From Palaemon carinicauda (Eukaryota; Arthropoda; Malacostraca; Decapoda; Palaemonidae): DNA of 64,000 bases. The stretch covers positions 63,197,758-63,261,757 of the forward strand of contig NC_090729.1 in the NCBI RefSeq assembly GCF_036898095.1. The letters run 5' to 3'. The notes beneath the pieces were generated by a model. It had not been told where the DNA came from. It ran no database searches and was given only the letters and a program-made list of their open reading frames with translations. Positions 24,303-36,450 of this stretch are shown in pieces (position 1 is the stretch's first letter; each line of letters begins with the position of its first letter). The translations under genes and the position numbers were made by a program.

Positions 24303-24412
24303 ATGGGTGGGTTCATCAGGACGATTTGGCCATCTCACCCAAAAACAGATTTTTTACTTCGCTTCAAAATCCGATTTTTGGGCTCAAGCCATGTTTTCCC
24401 GATGGAAGCATA
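24303..24412. repeat. DIRS internal complementary region (candidate)
   Basis: An imperfect palindrome: CATCAGGACGATTTGGCCATCTCACCCAAAAACAGATTTT on one arm and GATTTTTGGGCTCAAGCCATGTTTTCCCGATGG on the other. Each arm resembles the outermost bases of one terminal repeat (the arm GGGCTCAAGCCATG matches the 35.86-kb end; the arm CACCCAAAAACAG matches the 23.89-kb end). In DIRS1 such a region templates completion of circular DNA. Position between recombinase and terminal repeat fits. Arm quoted here is split to show both halves only. Confidence 0.65.
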
Positions 24413-25191
24413 CCAGAGTATTAGTGTATCTGTGGATTCTCATCAGTGCCTTAACCTTGGGACAACATTTCTATGGTCATGTGGACCAATTGAGACAAAT
24501 GACGTCACCGTTATCCGTCATCATCACTAATCATAAACGATGTTAGTGCTTCCTGCCCCCTACGGGGAAGAGTCATTCTAGACAGTAGAAAAGGGGTCTC
24601 AATGTTAACATATTTTGTATGAACAAACATAAGTATACAATGAATATACAAACAGTCTCATAGTTTGTATATATTGCTGAATCAATATCAGTGTCTCTTA
24701 TATCTATTATTTGTGAGCATACAACTATATGAAGAATACTTACTTTAGTAAGTCAAAGAACTCTGGTATTTTATGCATGCAATTGTCGAGCAAATTCAGA
24801 CACAATACATTCTAATAGACATTTATTCCTAATAAATGACTAAATGAGTTAACCAGTAAAACAAATATAGCATGACGATGGAATTATACACGTAACGAAT
24901 ACAGAGACTATATTTCTTTCTTGAAAGGGAAAGAAATGATGAGTGCCACTCTCAGATAGAAGAAAAATGTTTATAATAAAAATTCTCTTCATGATCTCTG
25001 TACCGGTTACATACAATCGACACTTAGTACTACGTACATACGGCACTAGTGTTATCTGTATAATTCCACACCTTATATTTTGAACAGATTTAGTGTCACC
25101 ATGGTAACACTCATTTAAAGGTCACCCTAAAAGTGATGACCCCTTCTCCCTTTAATTGACAGTGCCAGTCAATTAGCTGTTCATCGCAAAA
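24413..25191 (-). other. DIRS 3' non-coding region
   Basis: Lies between the recombinase stop and the internal complementary region. AT-rich, no coding motif seen. The 65-codon frame at 24849-25046 has no family resemblance. Confidence 0.4.
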
Positions 25192-26100
25192 TTAGACGGC
25201 AGGATTTAAAACATTACCAGCCGCCACCACATAATGCTTCAGTTCATGGACCTGCTTAGCATAGTGTTTGTAGAACACTCTGGATGATTTCTATCCAGTA
25301 TATGAGCGAAGTCGCTCAAAGTTCATATACTGAAAAAAGTTCAGTTATGAAGCAATTTTTCTCGGATCATGACCTGCGGGAGTAATGTCAGGATCCGCTC
25401 TACGAATAAAGTAGGTGAACTTCACCCTCAGTTGTTTCAGGGATAAGTTTTATCCAGAGGTTTCTCCTTTAAAGAGCTGTCCTCCATGAAGTCTGAAGTT
25501 CTACAAAGATAGACCTTTAGACACTCTACAGGACATAGGGAGACATCTTCCTTCAGAGGGCAGATTCTCCAGGGACACACCTCTTAGAGGGTAGCTCGTT
25601 CTTAGCAAGAAAGGTTGGATAAAAGAAAAGATTCATTTCTCCCACTCCTGTGAACTGAATGTGGCCTTCATCTCTAGATAGGGCCACTATTTCACTAACT
25701 ATAGCCCCGGAGGCTATAGCCAACAGAAAAATAACCTTTTGGGTTAGATCCTTAAGAGAACAATCTTCATTGTTCACCGATGAGGCATAATGTAGGACCT
25801 TGTCCAAAGACTAGGAGATGGGCTTTGGTGGTGCTGCAGGCATAAGCCTTGCACCTGACTTTGGAATCTTATTAAAGATTTCATTCACCAGATCCACTTG
25901 AAAGGCATATAGAAGAGGTCTAGTCAAGGCTGACTTGCACGCAGTTATCGTGGTGGCTGCCAGGCCTTGATTATGAAGGTGGACAAAGAGGGACAGACAG
26001 AATTTCATTGAAATTTCTTTCGGTCCTTTTGCTTTGATGAACGCAATCCACTTTTTCCAAGAAGACTCATATTGTCTTCTGGTTGACTTACACTTTTATT
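25192..26100 (-). pseudogene. DIRS tyrosine recombinase
   Basis: The N-terminal core-binding domain reads STRRQYESSWKKW...LFVHLHNQGLAATTI. The catalytic domain reads LTQKVIFLLAIASGAIVSEI, where the usual Arg of the RVSEL box is Ile (ATA). Later come HDPRKIAS (H-x-x-R box) and FYKHYAKQ with the expected Tyr nucleophile, then a stop at 25192-25194. A TAG at 25811-25813 occupies a position where Trp is usual (PxxSWSLDxVL). A frameshift near 25555 and two further stops follow. It would have integrated the element's circular DNA without target duplication. Inactive here. Confidence 0.78.
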
Positions 26101-26289
26101 CTTCTAAGAATTCTATATTGCCTTTTGAGATCCCAAATCTTTTTCTAACCACTAGGGCATGAAAATTATGAAATGAAGGGTTCGGGTTCTCCATGATAAA
26201 ACAAAGGTAATTAATTTCTGAACCTTCTGAAATAGACATAGGTTCAGAACTAGGGCCAGCCTCAGCTTCAGTTCCTTCATTAAGGAGGA

Positions 26290-27600
26290 CAGATTGCTCT
26301 TGGGCTACCTGGGAGCCAATAGAGCTACTCCCCCTTGGAAGTATCTGAGCCTGTTGAGGACCTTCAGAAGGTGATTGGATAGGATGAACGGGAATACCTG
26401 AGTCCATCCCTTCCATACAAAAGACATGCTGTCTATAAACTCCACTAGAGGAACCTCGTATGGAGCTACATATCGAGGTAGTTTCTTGAAGACGCTCGTG
26501 ATGAAGAGGTCGATCTGCAGTTTCGGGACTTGTTCCCATCTGGGAGGGAATAGGTCTGCGTCCATGGACCATTCAAACTCTATCGGCTTGAATTGAAATA
26601 GAGCATCCACTGTCACATTGTGGATCAATTGTATATGCACTGCTGACAGGTGCCATCCCTTTAAGAAAGATATGGTTAACTTCACCTAGACTGTATGAGA
26701 CGTTCCTTAGCATTGTCGATTGCGACATCTCATTATTGCTTCGGTGTCCCAGATCAGTAGTAGGAAGTCTGATCTGTGTGGAGAGAGCTTCCCCACTCAT
26801 GATAGGACCAGCATAGTCTTGGGACTTTCGGGCATTGACTTTTGTTAGAGAAGCGATTAAAGAGGGACAGATATCAGTCTTTTTAGATCTCTTCAAGCGT
26901 TTGATGCGTATTTTCTCCAGGCTCTTGACGCATCTTTCCGCTATGCTCTTAGTACTAGGTTTGTCACAATTGCGAACTGGGGAGAGTTCAGAGCTTCTCC
27001 CTGTTAGCGTCTTGGAAATCTGACTAGTTACCTGAGTCTCTTGACCGACCTTGCGATCTCCTTTTATATTCCCAAGGGAAAGGAGAGTTGATGTGACCAC
27101 AGGCATCAATGATTTTTCAGCCATTGAAACCTTTGAGCTGGAGAGAATCGAGACTTCTAGAAGCTTATCTTACATCCGCGATGTCCCGGGATCCGGGTCA
27201 TTTCCTTGGATGCACATAGACCAGCCACTTCGGGTGCTGCCCACCCCAGCCTCTCGTCCAGGTACATTGTTGCCTGAACCATTTCTAGGCTTGGTTTTTA
27301 CATGACTAAGTCTGCTAATCCTATGAAGATATTTAGGACTGTGTCTAGTCTGAAACGTATCTTTCCTAGGTTGTACGTTACTATCTGTAACTTGAATCCT
27401 AGATAGGAGGGGAGGGGGTGATTGACTGGACGTTGTCAAAGGACACCTTTCAGGTCTGACAAGACTATGAACACACCTTTTTGAAACAAGGTCCATATGT
27501 TCAGAAGGATTAACATTCTGAACTTGCTGTTTTATATGAACTTGTTGAGTGGCGACAAGTTCAGAATGACTCCAAGATTTCTTGAGTCCTTCTCGTGAAC
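26290..27600 (-). pseudogene. DIRS reverse transcriptase and RNase H
   Basis: Frames in order show LSPLNKFI, VLSDLKGV, LPSYLGFKL (RT fingers/palm), then YLDERLGWAA where YLDDWL is usual, so the second catalytic Asp is Glu. QRFQWL, SPQFAIVTNLVLRA and an RNase H/connection part follow: GWHLSAVHIQLIHN, VDAL, FEWSMDADLF and QIDLFIT, the last blocks being typical of DIRS elements. Many stops and several frameshifts are present. The part named at 26573-27124 is read in more than one frame. Confidence 0.72.
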
Positions 27601-27666
27601 ACAAAACAGCCTTCCCCGGAACTCAATGAACTATAGTTTCCTTACCACCTGTATGCTCTAGAGCTC

Positions 27667-29574
27667 TCAGGTATACTCCTCCAGGAGGCTTTTGATTGTA
27701 GGAGAAGGTAAGGAAATGATGGTGGAGACATTTCTGTTTCCATTCATAGTCCCATCTTGATTACGCCTTGGATCCAAGGATCGAAGGTCCGACGATCTTG
27801 AAGGAACCTCCCTCCTACCAGAAGCATCTTCATGCTTCAAATAATCAGTAGTTTTAAACTTTTGACCACCTGCCTGTGGCACCGTGGTCATTGGAACAGT
27901 GGGATGTTGTTAAACAGCCAGGATATTTCCCGTCTTCTTTTTAGGTTGGGGACCCACAACCATGGAAGATTTTCTCTTTGAAAGGATGCCCCACTTTTGG
28001 AGAAGACTTATGTTCTCCATGGTGGCGCTCTTAATCACTTTCCTAAATACCTTGTCTGGGAAGAGGTCTTTACCCCAGATGTTGGAAGATATTAGCTTCC
28101 TTGTTTCATGTTTCACTGTTGCAGCAGCGAACACAAACTCTCTACATGCTCTCCTAGCCTTCATAAAGGCGTAAAGGTCTTTCACTAAGGCAGCCATATG
28201 CATTTTGGCTAAGACCATGAGCATGTCTGTGGTATTTTGATAGGTTGAACACAACTCTATGTAGTTTTGTAGAGAAAGGGAGGCTGCAAGTCTCTCCTTT
28301 GTCTCTTATTCATTACACAAGAGAAACTCGGACAGTTTAGGGAGACGTTCATTAAATTGTCAACTGGCGACATCTGCATCTAATCTTCCTACTGAGAAAG
28401 TTAAATGGACTTCCTTCCAGTCCTTCTCCTGTCTGGGAAAGGCTTGTGACAGAGGCTTGCACTCCTCGAGTGCAGGACTTGGCCTACTCGCCTCCACTGC
28501 CTTGGCAACAAATATAAATGCCTTCCCCATAAAGGGGAATGAGATTGAAGCAGGAGCAAGAATGGAAGGGTGCCTGATATCCAGTGAAAATACCCTTGAC
28601 TCCGAGTAACTCGCCTTTTTCAGGCGACTTGACAGGATAGCCTGTGCCTTCTTATGGTCGAGAATCATGACCTCCTTCGATTTCGTTCCTTTTTTTGACT
28701 TTGGTTCTTACCTTAGTTGAACAAAAAAATTAGGGAAAGCATCAAAGCTTGGCCAAAATTGAATTTTGTCCAAAGGAACAGCACCCAACTTCTCCAAGAT
28801 GTAGAGTTTGCCATTTAAAATCGGCATCAGCTCCGCAAACCTCCAGGGATTGGTTTTGGAGCATGTCGGAAGGTCTTGATCCGTGGGTCGTTTGAATGAC
28901 CCTTGGGAAGCGACAAGAGAAGCTTTGCGAGGCTCTATCTTGCATTTTACTTCCTGCTTTTCATTTTGTTTACGAAAGCTCTCTATTAGATTATTCACTT
29001 GGGCGCATAATTGTTCCATTCTATCTAATAGAGGGGTAGAAGACGAAGATGTCGACGTCAATGGCTCTAGAGCCGGCATAGGCGGAGGCAATTCCGACAC
29101 GACATTTTCCCCTTCTACCCCCGGGCACTTCCTGCCCTCCTTCCCAAAGGCTATTTGGCCATCGGGGGATGTAATTAGTGCCTGAGGCACCATTATTTCC
29201 TTACTTGCCTTCGGAAATAGCAGCTTACGCATCCTATCATTAGGTAGGTAAGGTCACGGAGAGAGTTTCTGGAAGCCTCTTATCCAGTTGCGTAATTTGT
29301 ATTGAGCTGTATCCCTAGTCTCTATAGACTTGGGATTCTCGAAACCTTCGGACATTAATGTCCGACATATATTGCAAACCTGCGGGTTCCAATAATGTAG
29401 GGATTCGGAAATAATATTACAGGGGGCATGAAACCTGCAAGTATTATGACCGTAAAAATACTCACTTTTGACCTTGCAGAAGACTGCAGCACAAGTCATC
29501 TGGTGATCCTCATGTGAAGAAAGGAAAACAAAATGAGTATATAATGGATTATCTCTATGATAATCAACATGCAA
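27667..29574 (-). pseudogene. DIRS gag-like ORF
   Basis: Several minus-strand blocks separated by stops or shifts: 29574-29254 with the Cys/His cluster (CAAVFC, GHNTC, H-x2-C, VCNIC), 29232-28708 with MEQLCAQVNNLIESFRKQN (coiled) and DLPTCSKTNPWRFAE, 28668-28360 with an Ala/Ser-rich helical stretch, 28254-27910, and 27891-27667. The first two match the left element at 1-1087. The Cys/His cluster is conserved between both copies although both are dead, which suggests it mattered while the family was active. Nucleic-acid binding is inferred. Confidence 0.65.
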
Positions 29575-29934
29575 AATTACCTTTTAACAGAATAGCTTAG
29601 GATAGTAAGCTATAAAGGGATAGTAGGAGACACATACTTGTATACTCCCTGCAAGCAAATGCTGTTACCTCCCCTCAGTATTAACTATAGGGAGATTCCT
29701 CTATCAAGGAACTCCAACTAAAAGGGCTCTTAGCCCTAGGGGTAGAGAAGTAGAAATTCACTGTCCCTTTTTATTCTTAACACTGTGGGGTCTGGATGAC
29801 TGATTCTCAATCAGAGTATTGAAGAAATACTATTCTTTCAATATAGGAGCGGTACCAGCAGAAGCTCGCACAAGGGTACCCAAGTTATGTTAGAAATAAC
29901 TACTGTATAATCGTACTGTAGTTTTCTATTTGCA

Positions 29935-30018
<84 letters not shown>

Positions 30019-31789
30019 CAAATTACTGGCTACTGTACAATTATATACTGTAGTTCAGCCAGTATTCTGCCCTTGACAGCGCGGTCCAGCTGGCATGACG
30101 CCAACTGGACTAGGGAAAAATAAAGACATATATTTGTATATCCCACCCAACCTATTTACTCTGGCCTTCCTTACAATATTAAATCATAGAGTTTCCTGAT
30201 CTGGGAGACTCAAGGATAAAGGCTCTACCGTTTAAGGGTTAGGAGTGTAACACCCCAGCCCTGAAAATATTTAATATTGTAGGGTAATCAAAAAACTGAT
30301 TTCTAATCATAATATTGAAGAAATTATATTCATTCAATATGGGATTGGGCTCAGCAAATACCTGTGTAAGGACACCCATTATATATTGGAAATAATTACT
30401 AGTATAATATATATAGTAGTTTTCTGTCGGCAGTATATTCTATACTGGAGGTATACTGGCTACCTGTATAGCATATACTGTAGTTCAGCCGCCATGTCAC
30501 CGACATAGCTAGATCTTGCCGGCATATCCAGCACGCTAGCTAAATGAGAGAGAGATAGCATGGAGTAAAGGCTACTCCTTACTGTGTATGTATACACTAA
30601 TTAAGGATGTAAAAGTCTAATTTTACTGCCTTTCTCCAGAAAGAAGGTTCAAATGGAAGGGGAGAATGTACCATTCAGTCTTGCATCCAGCCACAGTACT
30701 ATTGCCAGCAAGGTGCCGCCAATACACTGCCGGCAGGCTAGCCTCTGGCAGTACCAGTACAGTCGGCGTGCTGCCGTCTGAGTCAGCACCTGTGCCGGCC
30801 TGGCCGGTGGTACTCCGGCAACAGAACCTGTGGCTAACAGTCCAAGGGAGAGCTGAAGAACCTTTGGGACAGAAGGGACTTCCCACTCACAGCCATCATG
30901 GCTGCTGGCAGCCGCCAGCCACCGGCAGAGACCATAGTTGCCGACAGATGATGTGTCTACCAGCAGTATGCATTGCCGCCGGCAGCCGTGATGGCCGCTG
31001 GCAGTTGAAAGACACATGGTCACCGACATTCAACATGGCCGCCGACAGTTGTCATGGCTGCCTGCACCTAACATAGCTACTCGAAGCTGGACAACGGCCG
31101 TAGAGAGGGAGTCTGGCCGGCCCCGGCAACCCACCGGCAATGGTAAGGTTGCAGGACGCAGGCCCAGTGAAAGACAATGGCTCGGCCATCATAAAGTGGA
31201 CAGAGGGGGAGGGAACAGGGTCCTGTATAAAGTGTGGAAGGAGCTGGCTAAGTTGTCAGTCCTACCACACCTTAAAGAAACTCTGTTTCAGTATCGGCGG
31301 TATCCTAGGTGACAGAAGAGACTCAGTTCTCCAACCTAGAGATTGCCAATACAGTTAAGGGAACGGCAGCATTGCCACCTCCTCTTAACAAGGGAGGAAC
31401 AGAGTTCCAGTGCCACCACCATCCTCGGCAAAAGAAGAATACTATTCTTCAGCCTAGGGGGCTGTGAGCACAGGACTAGTCTTCTAGACCGCAAGGAGAA
31501 GATGGTATCCTACCACCACTTCAAGTGCGGCTAGCGAGGGCTAGTCTCCAATGTCGGCAGCCTAGTCGGCAGGGGAATGATGGTATCCTACAACCTATTC
31601 ACCCTGCCGGCAGGTCGCTGACACGAGACTAAATACTCTGAGATTCTGACGGAATCCCAAAACCTGCTGGTATACCACAACCTGCGGTTAAGGGAAGAGA
31701 CAGAAAAACCCTAGGCTAGTCATGTCTGAATAAAATTCAGGGCACGACCCACTAGGGTTGTAGCCTGAAGGTACGCTCAGAGATTAACC
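29575..31789 (-). other. DIRS 5' leader, first part, GCCGGCAG-rich
   Basis: Leader between gag and copy C. An (AT)n array lies at 29936-30016. From 30450 to 31620 the sequence is rich in GCCGGC and GCCGCCGGCAG, like 1425-1930 of the left element. Overlapping open frames on both strands (30.6-31.3 kb) reflect the GC-rich repeat and are not accepted as genes. Confidence 0.5.
29936..30016. repeat. (AT)n microsatellite
   Basis: About 80-bp perfect AT array in the DIRS leader, flanked by related GCAGTATAT and TATATTGCA. Confidence 0.97.
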
Positions 31790-34700
31790 TTAACCCTGGA
31801 TAGGTACGGTGGGTCGTTCGCGACCCCGAGCGTCAAAAAAAAACAGGTTTTTCTCACGTGACTCACCCCCGTGACTGAATTTGTGGGTGATCGACCTGCA
31901 AGAGGTGTCTCCCTTACACGCTCTAGTAGTGTCCAGATGTGCATTGCTGTAGCTGTACTCCTTCCCCGATTTCTGAGACGCGTCGGGGTCGAGCGCGACC
32001 GAGTTTACCCTTCTAAGGTAATTTGCATAATTATCAAAGTTATTACGTATTATGAAATTGTCGTAGAATGGTGCAACTTGTATAGGTTATCAGTTGTGGA
32101 AAGTCTTGGTGGATTGTTTGGCTACCATGTGCATGATTTTTTTTTTTAGTTAAAATGTCGTTCATCACCATGAGGACCATTTTATCGCGAGTGCCCCTTT
32201 TTCATTTTTTTTCATTTTTTTGCCAAGTAATTTTTCCGTAAGATATTGCCAAATAGTGTCGTAAAACTTTTGCTTGTTTAGTGTTGGAAAGTGTGTCTAG
32301 ATGATCTGGCTACCCATGCGTGACTTTGTTTTTGTCAGATACGACGTAGTTATTGGTATATTGGGTATTTAACTGCGGTTACCAATTTCTGTTTTTTTTC
32401 AATATTTGTAAAAATTAGTACGTAGTAAGGAATTGCCGTATATCATTCATTTTTTTTTCATGTTTATGTGTTAGAAAGTGTGCCTTGATGGTTGGGCTAA
32501 CACGTGCATGTATTTTTTTTTATCTGAGATGCCGTATATTAGAATGTCGGGCATTTTACCGAGAGTGCCCCTTTTTCATTTTTTTCATTTTTTTGCCAAG
32601 TCATTTTTCCGTAAGATATTGCCAAATAGTGTCGTAAAACTTTTGCTTTTTTAATGTTGGAAAGTGTGTCTAGATGATCTGGCTACCCATGCGTGATTTT
32701 GTTTTTGTCAGATACGACGTAGTTATTGGTATATTGGGTATTTAACTGCGGTTGCCAATTTCTGTTTTTTTTTTTTCAATATTTGTAAAAATTTACTACG
32801 TAGTAAGGAATTGCCGTATATTATTGATTTTTTTTTCATGTTTATGTGTTAGAAAGTGTGCCTTGATGGTTGGGCTAACACGTGCATGTCTTTTTTTTTA
32901 TCTGAGATGCCGTATATTAGAATGTTGGGCATTTTTCCGCGAGTGCCCCTTTTTATTTGTTTTGCATTTTTTTGCTTAGTCATGTTACCGTAAGGAATTG
33001 GCAAGTAGTGTCGCAAAACTTATATTTTTTTAGTGTTGGAAAGTGTTTCTAGATGATCTGGCTACCCATGCCTATTTTTTTTTTTAGCCAGATATGGCGT
33101 ATATATAAGTATGTGTTCGATTTTCCTGTGATTGCCATTTTTTCGTTTTTTCCCATTTCTTTCAAAATTACTACGTACTAAGGAACTATCACAGAGTAAT
33201 GATTCATTTATATGTTTATTTGTCGGAAAATGTGCCTTGATGGTTTGCCTAGCACGTGGCTGAAATTTTCTTTTTCTGAAATGCCGTATATTAGAATGGC
33301 CATTTTTCCATGAGTGCCCCTTTTTATTTGTTTTGCATTTTTTTGCTTAGTCATGTTACCGTAAGGAATTGGCAAGTAGTGTCGCAAAACTTATAATTTT
33401 ATAGTGTTGGAAAGTGTTTCTAGATGATCTGGCTACCCATGCCTATCTTTTTTTTTTCGCCAGATATGGCGTATATATAGGTATGTGTTAAATTTTCCTG
33501 TGATTGCCATTTTTTCGTTTTTTCCCATTTCTTTCAAAATTACTACGTACTAAGGAACTATCACAGAGTAATGATTCATTTAGATGTTTATTTGTTGGAA
33601 AATGTGCCTTGATGGTTTGCCTAGCACGTGGCTGAATTTTTTTTTTCTGAAATGCCGTATATTAGAATGTTAGCCATTTTTCCGCGAGTGCCCCTTTTTA
33701 TTTGTTTTTGCATTTTTTTGCTTAGTCATGTTACCATAAGGAATTGGCAAGTAGTGTCGCAAAACTTATATTTTTATAGTGTTGGAAAGTGTTTCTAGAT
33801 GATCTGGCTACCCATGCCTATCTTTTTTTTAGCCAGATATGGCGTATATATAGGTATGTGTTCGATTTTCCGGTGATTGCCATTTTTTCGTTTTTTCCCA
33901 ATTCTTTCAAAATTACTACGTACTAAGGAACTATCACAGAGTAATGATTCCTCTAGATGTTTATTTGTCGGAAAATTTTGTTTACTTCTTTTTTGATTGA
34001 ATATCATCAAATTTTTTTAGCTAAAATATTATATTGTTTTACATTTTTTTTTCGATTTTATTTCCCTTCAAAAAAAATTTTTTGGGTCAGAATTTTAATT
34101 TTATAGTCGTAAAATAATCGACAATTATCCAGCAACCCACCATACAATTTTTATGCATATCCAATAATAATTAGATTAGTAAATAACACCTTGAAATTGA
34201 CATACCCTTCCTACATTTCAAGTGGCAGATTAGGGAGTCTGAGTCAGTGTGGTTGGCGGCCATTTTGTGGACATATCCGAAGCGTAAGTTGCCCTATCTA
34301 TATATATTCTTGTTCCCTATAGAATTTGTGATATTTTGGTATATTTTTACCTGCATAAATATCATATTATATATTAAATATATGTATTTTTTTACGAAAT
34401 TTCTAAGTACTCAAAAAATTACCTTAAGATATGGCCCCTGATATAAATGTAATTTACAAAATAATGAAGATTTTTTTACATATTTCTATTTTAGGATAAC
34501 ATATGTTTATTCCCTAAAAGAATTAGCCACTTCCTATTTCATTTGGGTACCCAAAAAAATTCATGAAATTTGGACAAATATTTTTGGCCAAAAAAAGTTA
34601 CCCTTTTTATCTCATTTCAGATCTTCACCTCCATGGGTCTGACTTCATCCAAAATACATCAAGATGTGTCCTAAACATTCAAGAATCAATTCCTAAAAGG

Positions 34701-34983
34701 ATTTGTATATATATGTATAAACTTTTTTTTTATGAATTTTTATGTCAGGTCTTTTTTTTCTGCTTATTTTTTTAAAATATTTATAATAAATAGTTTTTCT
34801 GCAGATGAGTAGTATTTATCTTTACAGTTGTTTTAAGCATTCATTGAAGTTTTTTTTTGGCAAAAGAAAAATGGAGGTTACTGCAAAAACTGATTTTTCA
34901 AGAATTTTTTTTGGCGTCGGGGTCGTTCGCGTCCGAGTATACCCTTAAAGGGGTGTCCGAGGAGCGTACCTATCCAGGGTTAA
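31790..34983 (+). mobile_element. TTAA repeat element, copy C
   Basis: TTAA at 31790-31793 and 34980-34983 flank a 3,186-bp element with ends CCCTGGATAGGTACG and its complement. Same layout and orientation as copy B, with five ~370-bp units. The inner subterminal palindrome has changed to GGGTCGAGCGCGACC. It is inserted in the leader of the DIRS-like element, whose sequence resumes at 34984. Confidence 0.86.
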
Positions 34984-35509
34984 ATCTCCATGGAGATGTG
35001 TAACGATTCATACAATTCTTGGAGATATCTATATCCACTTGAATTGAAAAACAATACACGAGGGTAACCATTGAAATGTCTGAACGTATAATAAAACACC
35101 TAGGTTAGGTTACCTAGGCGAGTCGAGATCTCGGTTACCTAACTCACCGAAACTCTAACTATACCATCGACATGGAAAAGGAAATTATGCACATTATAAA
35201 TATCTTTACAAGTATAATTTGCCTAAATAGCTTACATAGTCAATTAATTAATTAATGCTATTTAAAACCGGAAAGTCGTTCTACTAACGAAATAACACAT
35301 GCCTAACGAACGACAGCGCCCATGGCGCCTCCAGTAACAGGCCTAGCTCCTAGGCTCAATAAATTACTCTAATTTCACTGTGAAACAGGAGCTAAAATAT
35401 ACTCATTGTAAAGACCCGATACTAAACATTCCAGTGGTGGAAGACGATGGAAAAAGCATAATTATAATCCTTGCAAAACAATTGAAAAAGTTAGATCAAC
35501 TAGGAACAC
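34984..35509 (-). other. DIRS 5' leader, second part
   Basis: Continues the leader beyond copy C. 35.09-35.40 kb resembles 2.56-2.95 kb of the left element (CTCACCGAAACTC, ACGAACGACAGCGCCCATG). No coding potential seen. Confidence 0.55.
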
Positions 35510-35870
35510 CACCGAGCGAAATCGCTACAAAATAAGGAATGTCCGCCATTTTGGAAATGGTGCTGTTGTCATACTCATTAGTAGTACGAGAATGGGGGTA
35601 ACCTTGATTCGGCTCCCCTTCTATTCTGCCACACCACCTTCGAAGTATGAACACTATTAGGGGTGCAGATTGCTATGTGGCGTGTCAAGAATACGTCCTC
35701 TGATATTATGCGATATCCTTGAGAGAAAATTTAAGGATATTCATGCCAGGAGTTAGAATTCTAGATACATCAAGGTAAATTTCTCTGGGAATATCACTGT
35801 AGTACATACATCACTTAGGAAGCTACTTAAAGGAACTTCCATCAGGACGACATGGCTTGAGCCCAAAAAT
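35510..35870 (-). repeat. DIRS terminal repeat, 5' end of element
   Basis: Inverted partner of 23889-24240 and direct relative of 3110-3466. Contains GTGGCGTGTCAAGAATACGT and ends TTCCATCAGGACGACATGGC followed by TTGAGCCCAAAAAT. Confidence 0.85.
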
Positions 35871-36119
35871 AATAATAGTTTTCTCTCCTAGTATCGATGT
35901 TGCTCTTTTTCTCTCCCAGTGTTATTCACATCATTATTCTTTCAATAGCCACTTGAGTTATAACTAGCCTATGTTCTAAGGCTGCAAGTTTCTGATGCAT
36001 AAGTTAATACTTGTAAGACCATCTGATTAAATACAAATCCACTTCAGTTCTAGAACGACTACCGTTAAAGCAATCGCAGTTCATTATGTAGTTATTTCTG
36101 CTCATGGTAAAGTAAAAGA

Positions 36120-36450
36120 ATATTATCAAACTAATGACCCCCATGGTTGGCGTACGCAGCTCATCCATATACTGCTTCCCAGAACCTAGCAGTAGCGAGA
36201 TGTTTATTTGTAACCGAAGTATACCACGGCACAGCAAAAACCATTTAAAGGACCTTATTCAAATTCTAGATAGCTATGATGCTGTAACTTCCCGCCACTT
36301 ACATAACAATAAAGTTTTTCCTCTAGTTATCTTGTGTTTATTATGTGCTTCTAATCATCATTATTGCTGAAAATCACTCGTTATTGGTGTTTCCCCATCC
36401 ACAGCCCAGTGCCCGCTAGGATCTCTAATAATTGTTATTACCGTATCTGG
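36120..36450 (-). repeat. Dispersed repeat, distant reverse-complement relative of 3830-4076
   Basis: On the minus strand it reads a GGGGAAACACCAATAACGAG block, then AACACAAGATAAC and GTAAGTGGCGGGAA, parallel to GGGAAACCGGGG, GCACAAGATAACC and TAAGTGGCTGAA at 3.85-4.0 kb. It lacks the minisatellite. Non-coding. Confidence 0.4.

Larger units (their letters stand above)
23889..35870 (-). mobile_element. DIRS1-like tyrosine-recombinase retrotransposon, complete but dead
   Basis: About 12 kb, or ~8.8 kb without nested copy C. Minus-strand order: terminal repeat (35870-35510), leader, gag-like frame, RT plus RNase H, tyrosine recombinase, internal complementary region, inverted terminal repeat (24240-23889). 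Inverted terminal repeats, an internal complementary region and a tyrosine recombinase instead of a DDE integrase are diagnostic of DIRS1-type elements. All coding parts carry stops or frameshifts. TTAA-element copy C lies in the leader. A related element occupies 1-3466. Confidence 0.85.

Noticed and set aside
30623..31312. Overlapping 87-136-codon frames on both strands
   Set aside because: GC-rich leader repeats lengthen open frames on all strands; no motif seen.
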